Below, one piece after another: positions 25,484 through 34,295 of a stretch of 36,720 nt of DNA. The notes under the pieces are model-generated. The model was not told the origin of the DNA, ran no database searches, and saw nothing but the letters and a program-made list of their open reading frames with translations. The DNA comes from an uncultured Clostridia bacterium. GTDB lineage: Bacteria; Bacillota; Clostridia; TANB77; CAG-508. The stretch covers positions 1 through 36,720 of the forward strand of contig CANQJY010000002.1 in NCBI GenBank assembly GCA_947624365.1. Reading direction: 5' to 3'. The position numbers and the translations under genes are program-made. How positions within the stretch are numbered: position 1 is the stretch's first letter; the number at the start of each line of letters is the position of its first letter.

Positions 25484-25747
25484 ATGGAATATATAATGGA
25501 AACAGAAAATACATGTGCAAAAAGAGTGAAATTCACACTAAATGGAAATGTTGTAACAAATGTACAGTTTTTAGATGGAGGATGTCCAGGAAACTTACAA
25601 GCACTTCCAAGATTACTAGAAGGAATGACAGTTGAAGAAATTGAAGAAAAAATAGGAGGAATTAAGTGCGGATATAGAGGAACATCTTGTGCAGACCAAT
25701 TAGTAAGAGCAGTAAAGAAAGCATATGAGCAATCAAAAAAAGCTTAA
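25484..25747 (+). CDS. TSCPD domain protein (TIGR03905-like)
   Basis: This is an 87-residue protein with four spaced cysteines: NTCAK, GGCPGNLQAL, IKCGYRG and TSCADQL, the last corresponding to the TSCPD motif with Ala for Pro. The domain also occurs at the C-terminus of some ribonucleotide reductases, where it may bind metal or nucleic acid. The free-standing form is common in Clostridia, and its function is unknown. AAAGGAGAG precedes the ATG. Confidence 0.92.
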   Translation: MEYIMETENTCAKRVKFTLNGNVVTNVQFLDGGCPGNLQALPRLLEGMTVEEIEEKIGGIKCGYRGTSCADQLVRAVKKAYEQSKKA

Positions 25748-25763
25748 AATATAGAGAATAAAG

Positions 25764-25796
25764 AAAGCAGGCTTTAAAACAAAGGCCTGCTTTTGT
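25764..25796 (+). terminator. Terminator of the TSCPD gene
   Basis: AAAGCAGGC (25764-25772) pairs with GCCTGCTTT (25785-25793), followed by T. Confidence 0.85.
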
Positions 25797-25823
25797 ATCT
25801 TCATTATCAAAAACAAAAATTTG

Positions 25824-26060
25824 TCAAATATTTTTTCCTAGCTCATATGCATCTTGAATTTCCTTTTGGTGATATGTAAGTAAATCCGTCAAATTACTTG
25901 TTTGTGTAACAGATATTCTTCCAATAGGTATTATTTCCATATGTCCAAAATAATGTTCAATCGAATTGATAATGTTAATCTTTTCTATAAATTGCAATTC
26001 TAAAATTTTTATGCTATTATTTAAACATAGTGAGTAGAAAGAGAGAAAAAAATATTTATG
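25824..26060 (-). pseudogene. Possible gene remnant (C-terminal fragment)
   Basis: The 310 bp between the TSCPD and glycosyltransferase genes holds a terminator, a promoter and this minus-strand open frame. Its last 40 or so codons (EIIPIGRISVTQTSNLTDLL then HQKEIQDAYELGKNI) read like real protein, but there is no ribosome binding site, the 5' part is low-complexity, and it overlaps the promoter and start of the next gene. It may be the tail of a decayed gene. I do not recognise the family. Confidence 0.2.
25992..26020 (+). promoter_or_regulatory. Promoter of the glycosyltransferase / murF operon
   Basis: TTGCAA (25992-25997), a 17-bp spacer and TATTAT (26015-26020). Confidence 0.65.
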
Positions 26061-27620
26061 AAAAAACATTTATTAGTAATATTACTAATTATCCAAACCA
26101 TTATATATATCATAGTAGGAAATTACAAACAATATATACACATAGATGAAGCATACTCATATGGATTATCAAATTATGACAAAGTTGAAATACAAAACAA
26201 TGAAGACTTTTACAACAATTGGCATACAAAAGAATATTATGAAGACTATTTATCTGTTGAAAAAGATGAAATCAAAAACTATGCACCAGTATACGAAAAT
26301 CAAAAAAATGACGTACATCCACCATTATATTATCTTATATTAAGAACAGCAATGCAATTTACAATAGGGCATTTTTCTAAATGGACAGGCATAACAATAA
26401 ATATTATAATATATATTTTTATTACTATTTTCATGTATTTAATCTTAAAGAAAATATTAAAAGAAGAAAAAAATGCAGAAACAAAAGCAACAATACTAGC
26501 ATTTATATCATCTATTACATTAGCATCTATAAGTAATGTTATTTATATAAGAATGTATTCATTATTAACATTAGAGATACTAATAACAATATTTTTGCAC
26601 ATAAAACTATTAGAAACTGAAAAAACAAACTTTAAATTATTAATAATGATAGGTATAACTATACTCTCTGGAATTTTAACACACTACTATTATTTGTTTT
26701 ATTTAGTAGGAATATATTTTATATTTATGATAAAATATATGAAAGAAAAGAAATATAGAGAATTAACATATTATACAATATCAATAATCATAGCAGGAAT
26801 AGTATCACTTATTATATTTCCATATTCAATTCAACATATGTTTTTCGGATATAGGGGAAAGGGCGTTATAAGCAATCTAGAAAATATAAGTGAAATGGCA
26901 GTAAGTATATTTACGCACATATACAATTTAAATTATTATGGATTTAACGGATTAATGCCAGTAATCTTAATTATTATACTTATACTTTTTACTTATGAGA
27001 AATTCTATAAGAAAAAACAACTAAAAATAAATAAAGAAAAAAAGGAAATATTAAGAATTATATACATACCATCAATATTTTTCTTTATTATGTCTGCAAT
27101 AGGTTCACCTTGGAGAGTTTTAAGATATATAGTTCCAATATGTGGATTATTCTTCATTCTTGCTATATATTTCTTATATAAATTATTGCAAAAAATATAT
27201 AATGAAAAATGGAGCAATATCATAATAAGCATTATCCTTTGTGCAACTTTAATATCACCATTCATCTTACATTTAGAACCAGAACTATTATATCAAGATA
27301 GAAAAGAAATAGTTGAAGAATTAAAAGGAGAACTAAATTTACCAACCATATATTTTTATCAACCACAAGGAGGAAGCTTTTTAGACGACATTTTATTATT
27401 TTCTATAATAGACGAATCCTATATTGCAAAAGATATAGAGTACACAGAAGAAAATATAAGAAACATATTCAAAGATAAAGATATTTCTAAAGGCATTATA
27501 ATTTTTAGCACTGAAGAACAAAATAATACAAATATAGAAATGATAAAAAAATATCTAAATTTCACAAATTGCCAACATTTAAAGAAATTAACATCATATA
27601 ATGTATATCATATATATTAA
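26058..27620 (+). CDS. Multi-pass membrane glycosyltransferase (GT39/ArnT-like)
   Basis: This is a 520-residue protein with roughly ten hydrophobic helices. After the first helix, an extracellular loop carries HIDEAYSYG (D30/E31) and, later, DVHPPLYYLILR (about 86-97). Both are typical of PMT/ArnT-type enzymes that use a polyprenyl-phosphate sugar donor. A soluble domain of about 110 residues ends the protein. The acceptor, glycan or protein, is unknown. The ribosome binding site is weak (AGAGAG). murF starts 27 nt after its stop, so the pair may be an envelope operon. Confidence 0.82.
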   Translation: MKKHLLVILLIIQTIIYIIVGNYKQYIHIDEAYSYGLSNYDKVEIQNNEDFYNNWHTKEYYEDYLSVEKDEIKNYAPVYENQKNDVHPPLYYLILRTAMQFTIGHFSKWTGITINIIIYIFITIFMYLILKKILKEEKNAETKATILAFISSITLASISNVIYIRMYSLLTLEILITIFLHIKLLETEKTNFKLLIMIGITILSGILTHYYYLFYLVGIYFIFMIKYMKEKKYRELTYYTISIIIAGIVSLIIFPYSIQHMFFGYRGKGVISNLENISEMAVSIFTHIYNLNYYGFNGLMPVILIIILILFTYEKFYKKKQLKINKEKKEILRIIYIPSIFFFIMSAIGSPWRVLRYIVPICGLFFILAIYFLYKLLQKIYNEKWSNIIISIILCATLISPFILHLEPELLYQDRKEIVEELKGELNLPTIYFYQPQGGSFLDDILLFSIIDESYIAKDIEYTEENIRNIFKDKDISKGIIIFSTEEQNNTNIEMIKKYLNFTNCQHLKKLTSYNVYHIY

Positions 27621-27647
27621 TAATTTATTAGAGAGGAATGATACTAT

Positions 27648-29063
27648 ATGGAAAAAGCATTAAAAGTAAAAGATATTATTGATATAGCACAAGCAAAATT
27701 AATACAAGGAAATACACAAGAAGTTTGTGGAGCATTTTCATATGATACAAGAAGTATTCAACCAAATGAAGTATTTATTGGAATAAAAACAGGAGAAATA
27801 GACGGAAGCAACTTTTGGGAAGAAGCATTTCAAAAAGGAAGTCCAATAGCGATTATAAACCAAATTGAATTAAAAAAAGAAGCATTAGAAAAATGGAAAA
27901 ACAAAACAGTTCTTGTTGTAAAAGACTCTTTAGAAGCATTACAAAAAATAGCAAAATACAAAAGAGAACAATATGGAAAACAATTAAAAGTAATTTCAAT
28001 AACGGGAAGTGTAGGTAAAACTAGTACAAAAGATATAATAGCAAATGTAATATCTCAAAAATATAAAACTCTAAAAACATTAGGAAATTACAATAACCAT
28101 ATAGGATTACCACTAACCCTATTACGTTTAAAAGATGAAGAAGTAGCAGTTGTAGAAATGGGAATGAACCATTTTGGAGAAATCAGTCAATTAACAAAAA
28201 TAGCAAAACCAGATATTGCGGTAATTACTAATATAGGAACATCACATATTGGTAATCTAGGCTCAAGAGAAAACATTTTAAAAGCAAAACTAGAAATATT
28301 AGAAGGAATGGAACAAAAAGAAATTGTAGTAAACAATGACAATGACCTATTACACAAATGGCAATTAGAAAATCAACAATCTAAAGACATAAAAATTCAT
28401 ACATTCGGAATAGAAACGCCATCAGAAGTATGGGCAGAAAATGTAGAACTAAAAGAAAATAGCAGTACATTTTTATGCCATATAGGAAAAGAAACAGCAC
28501 AAATAGAAATCCCAGTAGGAGGAATGCACTTTGTTTATAACGCACTATGCGCAATAATAATAGGAAAACAACTTGGGATTGAAATTGACAAAATTAAAAA
28601 AGGAATAGAAACATTTGAACTAACCAAAAAAAGAATGGAAATCATAAAAAAAGAAAACGGAATAACAATAATCAATGACGCATACAATGCCAGCCTAGAA
28701 TCCATAAAAGCAGCAATACAATACTTAGAAAGATGCCAAGGAAGCAGAAAAATAGCCATTTTAGGAGACATATTTGAACTAGGAACACACGCAGAAACCA
28801 TTCACAGGCAAGTAGGTCAAGTTGTAGCAAACTCAAATATAGACATACTCATCTGTTGTGGAGAAAACAGCAAATACATAGTAGAAGAAGTCCAAAAACA
28901 CAACAACCCAAACAACAAAAACAACAACAATAAGCAAAAAGAAATATATTATTATGAAACAAAAGAAAAAATAAAAAAATACTTAAAAAACGAAACAAAA
29001 CCACAAGACACAATATTAATAAAAGCATCAAACGGAATGAAATTTTACGACCTATGCACATAA
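27648..29063 (+). CDS. murF: UDP-MurNAc-tripeptide--D-Ala-D-Ala ligase
   Basis: MurF adds D-Ala-D-Ala to the UDP-MurNAc tripeptide in the last cytoplasmic step of peptidoglycan precursor synthesis. The N-terminal domain has SYDTRSIQPNEVFIGI. The central ligase domain has the P-loop TGSVGKTSTKD (G120-T125), NNHIGLPLTLL and VVEMGMNHFGEI. The C-terminal domain has INDAYNASLES and LGDIFELG. An Asn-rich stretch (NNPNNKNNNNK) interrupts the last domain near residue 420. The start has GAGAGG upstream. A palindromic-repeat copy begins directly after the stop codon. Confidence 0.95.
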   Translation: MEKALKVKDIIDIAQAKLIQGNTQEVCGAFSYDTRSIQPNEVFIGIKTGEIDGSNFWEEAFQKGSPIAIINQIELKKEALEKWKNKTVLVVKDSLEALQKIAKYKREQYGKQLKVISITGSVGKTSTKDIIANVISQKYKTLKTLGNYNNHIGLPLTLLRLKDEEVAVVEMGMNHFGEISQLTKIAKPDIAVITNIGTSHIGNLGSRENILKAKLEILEGMEQKEIVVNNDNDLLHKWQLENQQSKDIKIHTFGIETPSEVWAENVELKENSSTFLCHIGKETAQIEIPVGGMHFVYNALCAIIIGKQLGIEIDKIKKGIETFELTKKRMEIIKKENGITIINDAYNASLESIKAAIQYLERCQGSRKIAILGDIFELGTHAETIHRQVGQVVANSNIDILICCGENSKYIVEEVQKHNNPNNKNNNNKQKEIYYYETKEKIKKYLKNETKPQDTILIKASNGMKFYDLCT

Positions 29064-29120
29064 TGTCCATTTTGGGACGGTACTTTTTTGGACATTTACT
29101 CATTTTGGAACAGGTTTTAA
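29064..29120 (+). repeat. Second copy of the palindromic repeat (imperfect)
   Basis: Bases 29064-29097 match the left arm of the 21772-21845 element at 33 of 34 positions (GGTAC instead of GGTCC). The complementary right arm is absent. A degenerate same-direction piece follows (CATTTTGGAACAGGTTTT). The copy begins at the base after the murF stop. Confidence 0.8.
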
Positions 29121-29132
29121 AAAATTATTTAG

Positions 29133-29162
29133 AAAAATCCATAAAACTATGGATTTTTTTTT
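29133..29162 (+). terminator. Terminator of murF
   Basis: An 11-bp stem (29133-29143 with 29148-29158), a 4-nt loop and a T run. Confidence 0.85.
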
Positions 29163-29253
29163 CAAGTTATAGTACAATATGATTACCTATTTTTATTTTT
29201 AGGTAATATATTTCCTACAAGATAAAAAACAAACAAGTGGGAGAGGATGTCAA

Positions 29254-30135
29254 ATGGTATATAAAGATTATTATAAAATATTAGATTTAGAAACTAGTAG
29301 AGTTTCAATAGAAGAAATAAAAACAGCATATAGAGCTGCAGCAAAAAAATATCATCCAGATGTAAATGTTGGAAATAATTTAGCAGAAGAAAAAATAAAA
29401 GATATTAATGAAGCATATAGAATATTATCTATACCAGCTTCTAAGAGAAAATATGATAGAAAATGGAATGCACATTATGCAAGCACTCACCAAAAAAATT
29501 TGAGGAATAAAGAATCTATATTTGAAATGTTTTTAGGAAATATAGAAAATGATGCAACAACTAAAAAAGGCCAGAATCCAATATGTGGAGAAGATATAGA
29601 AACGGAAATACAAGTTCCAATTGAAGAAGCATATTTTGGCATAGAAAAGAAAATATCACTAAAAACAGTAGAAGGAAAAAACAAAACATTTTCTATTACT
29701 ATACCAAAAGGAATTCAAAATGGTGCTAGAATTAGATTAATAGGGCAAGGAAAACAAGGAAAAAACGGTGGAAAAAACGGAAATTTATATATAAAAATTC
29801 AAATTCAAGATAACAAAAAGTTTAAATTAAATGGAAGTGATTTATATACAAACTTACTATTGACACCGTGGGAAGCAAGTTTAGGAACAAGAGTAACAAT
29901 ACCAACTATTGAAGAAGAAACAAAAATATATATTCCACAAGGAATACAAAGTGGAGAAAAAATACGTATACCTAACAAAGGATACTACAAAGAGAAAGGC
30001 GAAAAGGGTGATTTAATTGCAGAAATAAAAATTGTAGTTCCACGAGAAATAACAGAAGCGGAAAAAGCAATATATGAGCAATTAAAAGAAGTTTCAAAAT
30101 TCAATCCGAGAGAAAATATTGAGAAAAATGCTTAA
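29254..30135 (+). CDS. DnaJ-like co-chaperone (CbpA type)
   Basis: This is a 293-residue protein. The J domain (about 4-70) has the HPD motif at 34-36 for DnaK stimulation and ends in ASKRKYDR. A linker of about 40 residues replaces the Gly/Phe region and there is no zinc finger. The two C-terminal substrate-binding beta domains follow (ETEIQVPIEEAYFGIEKKI, GIQNGARIRLIGQGKQG and GIQSGEKIRIPNKGY). Without a zinc finger it is a class B (CbpA/Hsp40-B) protein. dnaK and grpE are not adjacent. GAGAGGATG lies upstream of the ATG. Confidence 0.9.
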   Translation: MVYKDYYKILDLETSRVSIEEIKTAYRAAAKKYHPDVNVGNNLAEEKIKDINEAYRILSIPASKRKYDRKWNAHYASTHQKNLRNKESIFEMFLGNIENDATTKKGQNPICGEDIETEIQVPIEEAYFGIEKKISLKTVEGKNKTFSITIPKGIQNGARIRLIGQGKQGKNGGKNGNLYIKIQIQDNKKFKLNGSDLYTNLLLTPWEASLGTRVTIPTIEEETKIYIPQGIQSGEKIRIPNKGYYKEKGEKGDLIAEIKIVVPREITEAEKAIYEQLKEVSKFNPRENIEKNA

Positions 30136-30161
30136 AAACAACAATTTACATAAATTTTATA

Positions 30162-30190
30162 TTGACAAATAGCTTGTTTTCCTGTATAAT
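30162..30190 (+). promoter_or_regulatory. Promoter of the coupling-ATPase unit
   Basis: TTGACA (30162-30167), a 17-bp spacer and TATAAT (30185-30190). A 7-bp inverted repeat, AGCTTGT (30171-30177) and ACAAGCT (30211-30217), flanks the -10 box and could be an operator. Confidence 0.85.
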
Positions 30191-30249
30191 AAAAAGTGGG
30201 CATGCAAAAGACAAGCTATGTATAAATCATAGGAGTGAGGTGTCAAAAA

Positions 30250-30774
30250 ATGGAGATGTGGCAAGGAAAGCACTTTAGTATCACAGATCCTAAAGATGTA
30301 AAAACAGTAATATATCAAGTAAACAAAACAGAAAAAGAATTTTTAGAAAATGCACCAAAATATACAATACAAAGATTAGACTTTACTCAAGAACTTAGAG
30401 GTGAAAATACTAGAAAAACTTTTTATGTTGATAACCCATCAGAAGATGAAGATCATTTAGTAATATTATCTTTTGGAAAAGATAGAGTAGTAGTAAATAT
30501 GGCATTATTAGAAGATGACAAAATATCTATTTCAAAAAAACCAATGCCATTAAAATTTAACAGTATCTATAATGAGAAAGAAACAGAGTATAAAGATTTT
30601 CAATATACACCAAATTTAAAGAGACCAATATGCATTATTGACCCAGAGACTACAGAAGAAGTAGAGCCAATGCTTTATTTTGATGAAAACACAAATGAAG
30701 TAAAAGGCAAATGTAAATTAAAACCATATAAATCTTATTTTGCCTTTGAAATCAGGGACAAAAAGGATGTTTAA
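30250..30774 (+). CDS. Hypothetical protein, first gene of the coupling-ATPase unit
   Basis: This is a 174-residue soluble, mixed-charge protein with no signal peptide or membrane helix. I recognise no family. It reads as a beta-rich protein (TIQRLDFTQEL, RKTFYVDN, HLVILSFGKDRVVVNMALLEDD). The ATG at 30250 has GAGGTG 7 nt upstream, so the frame's earlier ATG at 30235 is not used. The next gene starts 14 nt after its stop with its own AAGGAGG. The position implies a shared role with the VirD4-like ATPase. Confidence 0.8.
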   Translation: MEMWQGKHFSITDPKDVKTVIYQVNKTEKEFLENAPKYTIQRLDFTQELRGENTRKTFYVDNPSEDEDHLVILSFGKDRVVVNMALLEDDKISISKKPMPLKFNSIYNEKETEYKDFQYTPNLKRPICIIDPETTEEVEPMLYFDENTNEVKGKCKLKPYKSYFAFEIRDKKDV

Positions 30775-30788
30775 GGAGGAAAACAAAA

Positions 30789-31094
30789 ATGGGAAATCCA
30801 GGAGTAGCAAGCACAAATAATGCTTTTGAAGTTAATTTTATAATGACAACAGGACTAGAACTAGGTAAAAAAATACAAACAGTAGGTGAAGGATCAAAAG
30901 ATTCTAATATAGGACCAAAAATTGATACAGAAGTTTCTAAACATGAATGGGGATATGATCCTGAAACAAAAAAAGGAATTAGAGTTAGAAATTTAAATGG
31001 AAGAAAAGTACAAGAAGAAGGAAATGCTAAAATAATGAAACAAGAATATGATATTCGTATTCAAAAAGAAAAAAGCAAAGAAAATGAAAGATAG
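30789..31094 (+). CDS. Hypothetical protein, second gene of the coupling-ATPase unit
   Basis: This is a 101-residue soluble protein with a Gly/Asn-rich N-terminus and a strongly charged C-terminus. No family is recognised. An ideal ribosome binding site (AAGGAGG) lies 8 nt before the ATG, and the ATPase gene starts 28 nt after its stop. The strong translation signals argue that it is real. Confidence 0.75.
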   Translation: MGNPGVASTNNAFEVNFIMTTGLELGKKIQTVGEGSKDSNIGPKIDTEVSKHEWGYDPETKKGIRVRNLNGRKVQEEGNAKIMKQEYDIRIQKEKSKENER

Positions 31095-31122
31095 AATAAA
31101 CCAAAGATAGTAGGTGAATTGT

Positions 31123-33109
31123 ATGAACTACAAGATACAAGGAGCAATTAAAAGAAATAAAAAAACTTTTATAATATGTGCAATACTATGGGTATTTTTA
31201 ACCATAGTATTTGTTTCGCCTGTATCACTTAGTATATTCCAAGCAAAGCAGGGAGCCAAATTAGGAAATATAACAATCTTTCAAGCAATTGGAGAAAACT
31301 TCATGCACCCATTTGTATCATTCGGAAAAATATTTGAGCAAGGAGCAGTTGGAGACTTTACATCCTTTCTTGTTGGATTTACAATATTTTATTTAATATT
31401 CTTTTTTATTGGATTTGTAAAATCAGCACCTAAAAATGAATATTCAGACATTGAGCATGGATCTAGTGACTGGAGCCAAAGAGGAGAACAATACGAAATT
31501 TTAAATAAAAACAAAGGAATAATTTTAGCAGAAAACAATTATCTACCAGTAGACAAGAGAGGAAATGTAAACGTATTAGTAGTTGGACGGATCAGGTTCT
31601 GGTAAATCAGCATCATATTCTATACCAAATGCATACCAAATGTTAGGCTCATATGTATTTACAGACCCAAAAGGAGAATTATATGACAGAACAGCAGGAT
31701 ATTTAAGAGATCATGGATATCAAATAAAAGTATTAAATTTAGTAAGACCACAATATAGTGATGGATATAACCCACTAAGGCATATCAATTCAGAAATTGA
31801 TGTTGATGTAATTGCAAATACAATTATTAGAGGACAAAAATCAGAAGGAAGCACAGCGGAGCCATTCTGGGATGATTCAGCAGAGATGTTATTAAAAGCA
31901 TTAATATATTATTTACTAGCAGTTAGACCAGAAGAAGAGCAAAACCTAGCCAGTTGTGCAGAACTTGTTAGAGCAGCAAATAATAAAGGTGGAAGTAATT
32001 TATTAACAGAACTAATCAGTGTATTACCATATGACCATCCAGCAAGAATGTACTACAAATCAATAGAAATTGCACCAGAAAAAACATATAGCTCTATTTT
32101 AAGTACATTACAATCTAAATTAGGAAAATTTGACTCAAAAGAAATTGCAGAATTAACATCAACAGACACAATAAACTTTGAGGATATAGGAAACAGAAAA
32201 ACAGCAGTATATGTTATTTCATCAGATACTCATACAGCATATGATTTCTTATTAACAATATTCTTCTCTCAAATGATACAACAACTATATGACTATGCCG
32301 ACAGGAACGGAGGAGCATTAAAAATTCAAACATTCTTTATACTAGATGAGTTTGCCAATATTGGTAAAATACCAGACTTTGACAAGAAAATATCAACATC
32401 TAGAAGTAGAAAAATATCATTTAGTGTTATTTTACAAAACGTAGACCAATTAGAAGCAGTATATGAAAAGTCATATGAAACCATTATGGGTAACTGTGAC
32501 ACGCACTTATTTTTAGGAAGCAACTCATACAAAACAGTAGAATATTTCTCAAAGCAACTAGGAGAAAAAACAATAGAAAGAGATAGTATTTCAATCAACA
32601 AAGATAGGCAAAACTGGAGAACAGGAAAAAGTGTATCTGATCAGGTCATGGCAAGAGCATTAATGACACCAGACGAATTACGTAGAATGGATATAGATGA
32701 CTGCATAATATTTGTAAAAGGATTAAAACCAATAAAAACAAAAAAATTCTACTATTTCAAAAAGCCAATGGCAAAAGAATTAGCAGAACATGAAATTAGC
32801 CATAATGATATCGGAGAAATTGAAAGAGGAACTTGGAGAAAATACAACCCATACAATCCATATGTACCAGAAGAAGAGCAAGAAAAAAATGCAGAAAATC
32901 TAAAAATAGAATCTTTAGATGACCTGTTTGAAGATGTAGAAGAACCAAAAACATTACAGGAACAACAAACACAAACAAGTCCAATAGGAGTTTTAGAAAA
33001 GACAGAAGAAGATGCACCAATGTTACCACAAGAAGATACATATGATTTACAAAAAGAATTAGAAGCAAAATTTGACGAATTATTTGGGCCATTAGATGAT
33101 AATGATTAA
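31123..33109 (+). pseudogene. VirD4/TraG-like type IV coupling ATPase, split by a frameshift
   Basis: The first part (31123-31605) has two transmembrane helices and ends VNVLVVG, where its frame breaks. The second part, open from 31583 to 33109, begins GSGSGKSASYSIPNA and carries YVFTDPKGELYD, EPFWDDSAEMLLKALIYYLL, the Walker B region FFILDEFANIGKIPDF, and an acidic Glu/Gln-rich tail. Removing one base, C31588, joins them in frame as VVGGSGSGKSASY, the intact P-loop of the VirD4-like conjugal transfer family. The downstream frame stays open for over 500 codons, so the change is recent or a sequencing error. The start at 31123 has AGGTGA upstream. No relaxase or other conjugation gene is in the window. 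Confidence 0.85.
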
Positions 33110-33137
33110 AAGATATGTTAAGCACATATCTTTTTTT
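33110..33137 (+). terminator. Terminator of the coupling-ATPase unit
   Basis: A 9-bp stem AAGATATGT / ACATATCTT (33110-33118 with 33124-33132), a 5-nt loop and a T run. Confidence 0.85.
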
Positions 33138-33138
33138 G

Positions 33139-33167
33139 TTGACAAACTTCCGTTTGTATGATATAAG
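33139..33167 (+). promoter_or_regulatory. Promoter of the YhaO/YhaN-like pair
   Basis: TTGACA (33139-33144), a 17-bp spacer and TATAAG (33162-33167). A small palindrome, ACAAAC-TTCC-GTTTGT, starts inside the -35 box and could be an operator. Confidence 0.65.
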
Positions 33168-33196
33168 GATAATATAAATAAAAAAGGAGAATAATT

Positions 33197-34282
33197 ATGA
33201 AATTTGTTCATATTGCAGACATGCATTTTGACAGCCCATTTATAAATTTATCAAACAAAGAAATCTTAGGAGATACACGTAGATTAGATCAAAGAAAAAT
33301 ATTAAAAAAAGTAATTACATATATTCAAGAACACCAAATTCCAATATTATTAATTTCAGGAGATTTATATGAGCATAAATATATTAAGCAATCAACAATA
33401 CAGTATATAAACAATGAATTTAAAGAGATTCCAAATACACAAATATTTATTAGTCCAGGAAATCACGACCCATATTTACAAAATTCATATTATGCACAAT
33501 ATGAATGGAACAAAAATGTACATATTTTTAATTCAAAATTTGAAAAAATCAGTTTACAAGATGCAGATATTTATGGATATGGATTTAATGACTTTTATTG
33601 TACAAATTGTGGCATAGAGGAATTAAAAATAGAAAATCCAGAAAAGCTAAATATAGCAATTCTACATGGTTCAATAAATTCATCTAACACAGAAGATAGA
33701 CAATACAATCCAATTCCAAGAAAAACATTGGAAAATAAAGGATTTGACTATGTTGCAATGGGGCATATACATAAACCATCATATAAAGATGAGCCAAATC
33801 AAAGAATAGTATATCCAGGCTCTTGCATTTCCCTAGGATTTGACGAATTAGGAGAACACGGAATGATTGTAGGAGATGTAACAAAACAAGAAATTAAATT
33901 AGAATTAATTTCATTAGACGAAAAAGCATTTATAGAAAAAGAAGTTGATGTTACAAACATTTTGTCAAAAGAAGAATTAATAGAAAAAATAAATCAACAA
34001 GAATATTCAAATACAGAATTTATAAAAATAATATTAACAGGAACACGACACTTTGAAATTGATACATATAAGATATATCAATTTATAGAAAGTGAACAAA
34101 TAATCAAAATAAAAGATAAAACAAAACCATATTATGATTTACAAAAAATAAAAAATGATAGCACCTTGAAAGGAATGTTTGCAGGAAAAATGTTAGAAAG
34201 AATGCAAAATAAGGAATTATCAGAAACAGAAAAAGAAGTATTAGAAAAGGCCATTGAAATTGCATTTGATGCACTTCAATAG
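33197..34282 (+). CDS. DNA repair metallophosphoesterase (YhaO/SbcD-like)
   Basis: This is a 361-residue protein. The calcineurin-like/Mre11 motifs are in order: HIADMHFDSPF (D8, H10), LLISGDLYEHKY, ISPGNHDPY, LHGSIN and MGHIHKPSY, so all metal ligands appear present. The C-terminal part is a cap-like region. It is followed at 13 nt by the coiled-coil ATPase gene. Together they match the YhaO-YhaN pair of Bacillus, relatives of the SbcD-SbcC nuclease that processes DNA ends and hairpins. AAAGGAG precedes the ATG. Confidence 0.9.
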   Translation: MKFVHIADMHFDSPFINLSNKEILGDTRRLDQRKILKKVITYIQEHQIPILLISGDLYEHKYIKQSTIQYINNEFKEIPNTQIFISPGNHDPYLQNSYYAQYEWNKNVHIFNSKFEKISLQDADIYGYGFNDFYCTNCGIEELKIENPEKLNIAILHGSINSSNTEDRQYNPIPRKTLENKGFDYVAMGHIHKPSYKDEPNQRIVYPGSCISLGFDELGEHGMIVGDVTKQEIKLELISLDEKAFIEKEVDVTNILSKEELIEKINQQEYSNTEFIKIILTGTRHFEIDTYKIYQFIESEQIIKIKDKTKPYYDLQKIKNDSTLKGMFAGKMLERMQNKELSETEKEVLEKAIEIAFDALQ

Positions 34283-34295
34283 AAGGGAGATAATT

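Noticed and set aside
31580..31600. Programmed +1 frameshift in the VirD4-like gene
   Set aside because: No slippery sequence or stimulatory stem is apparent, and the P-site tRNA would re-pair poorly; a mutation or sequencing error is simpler.
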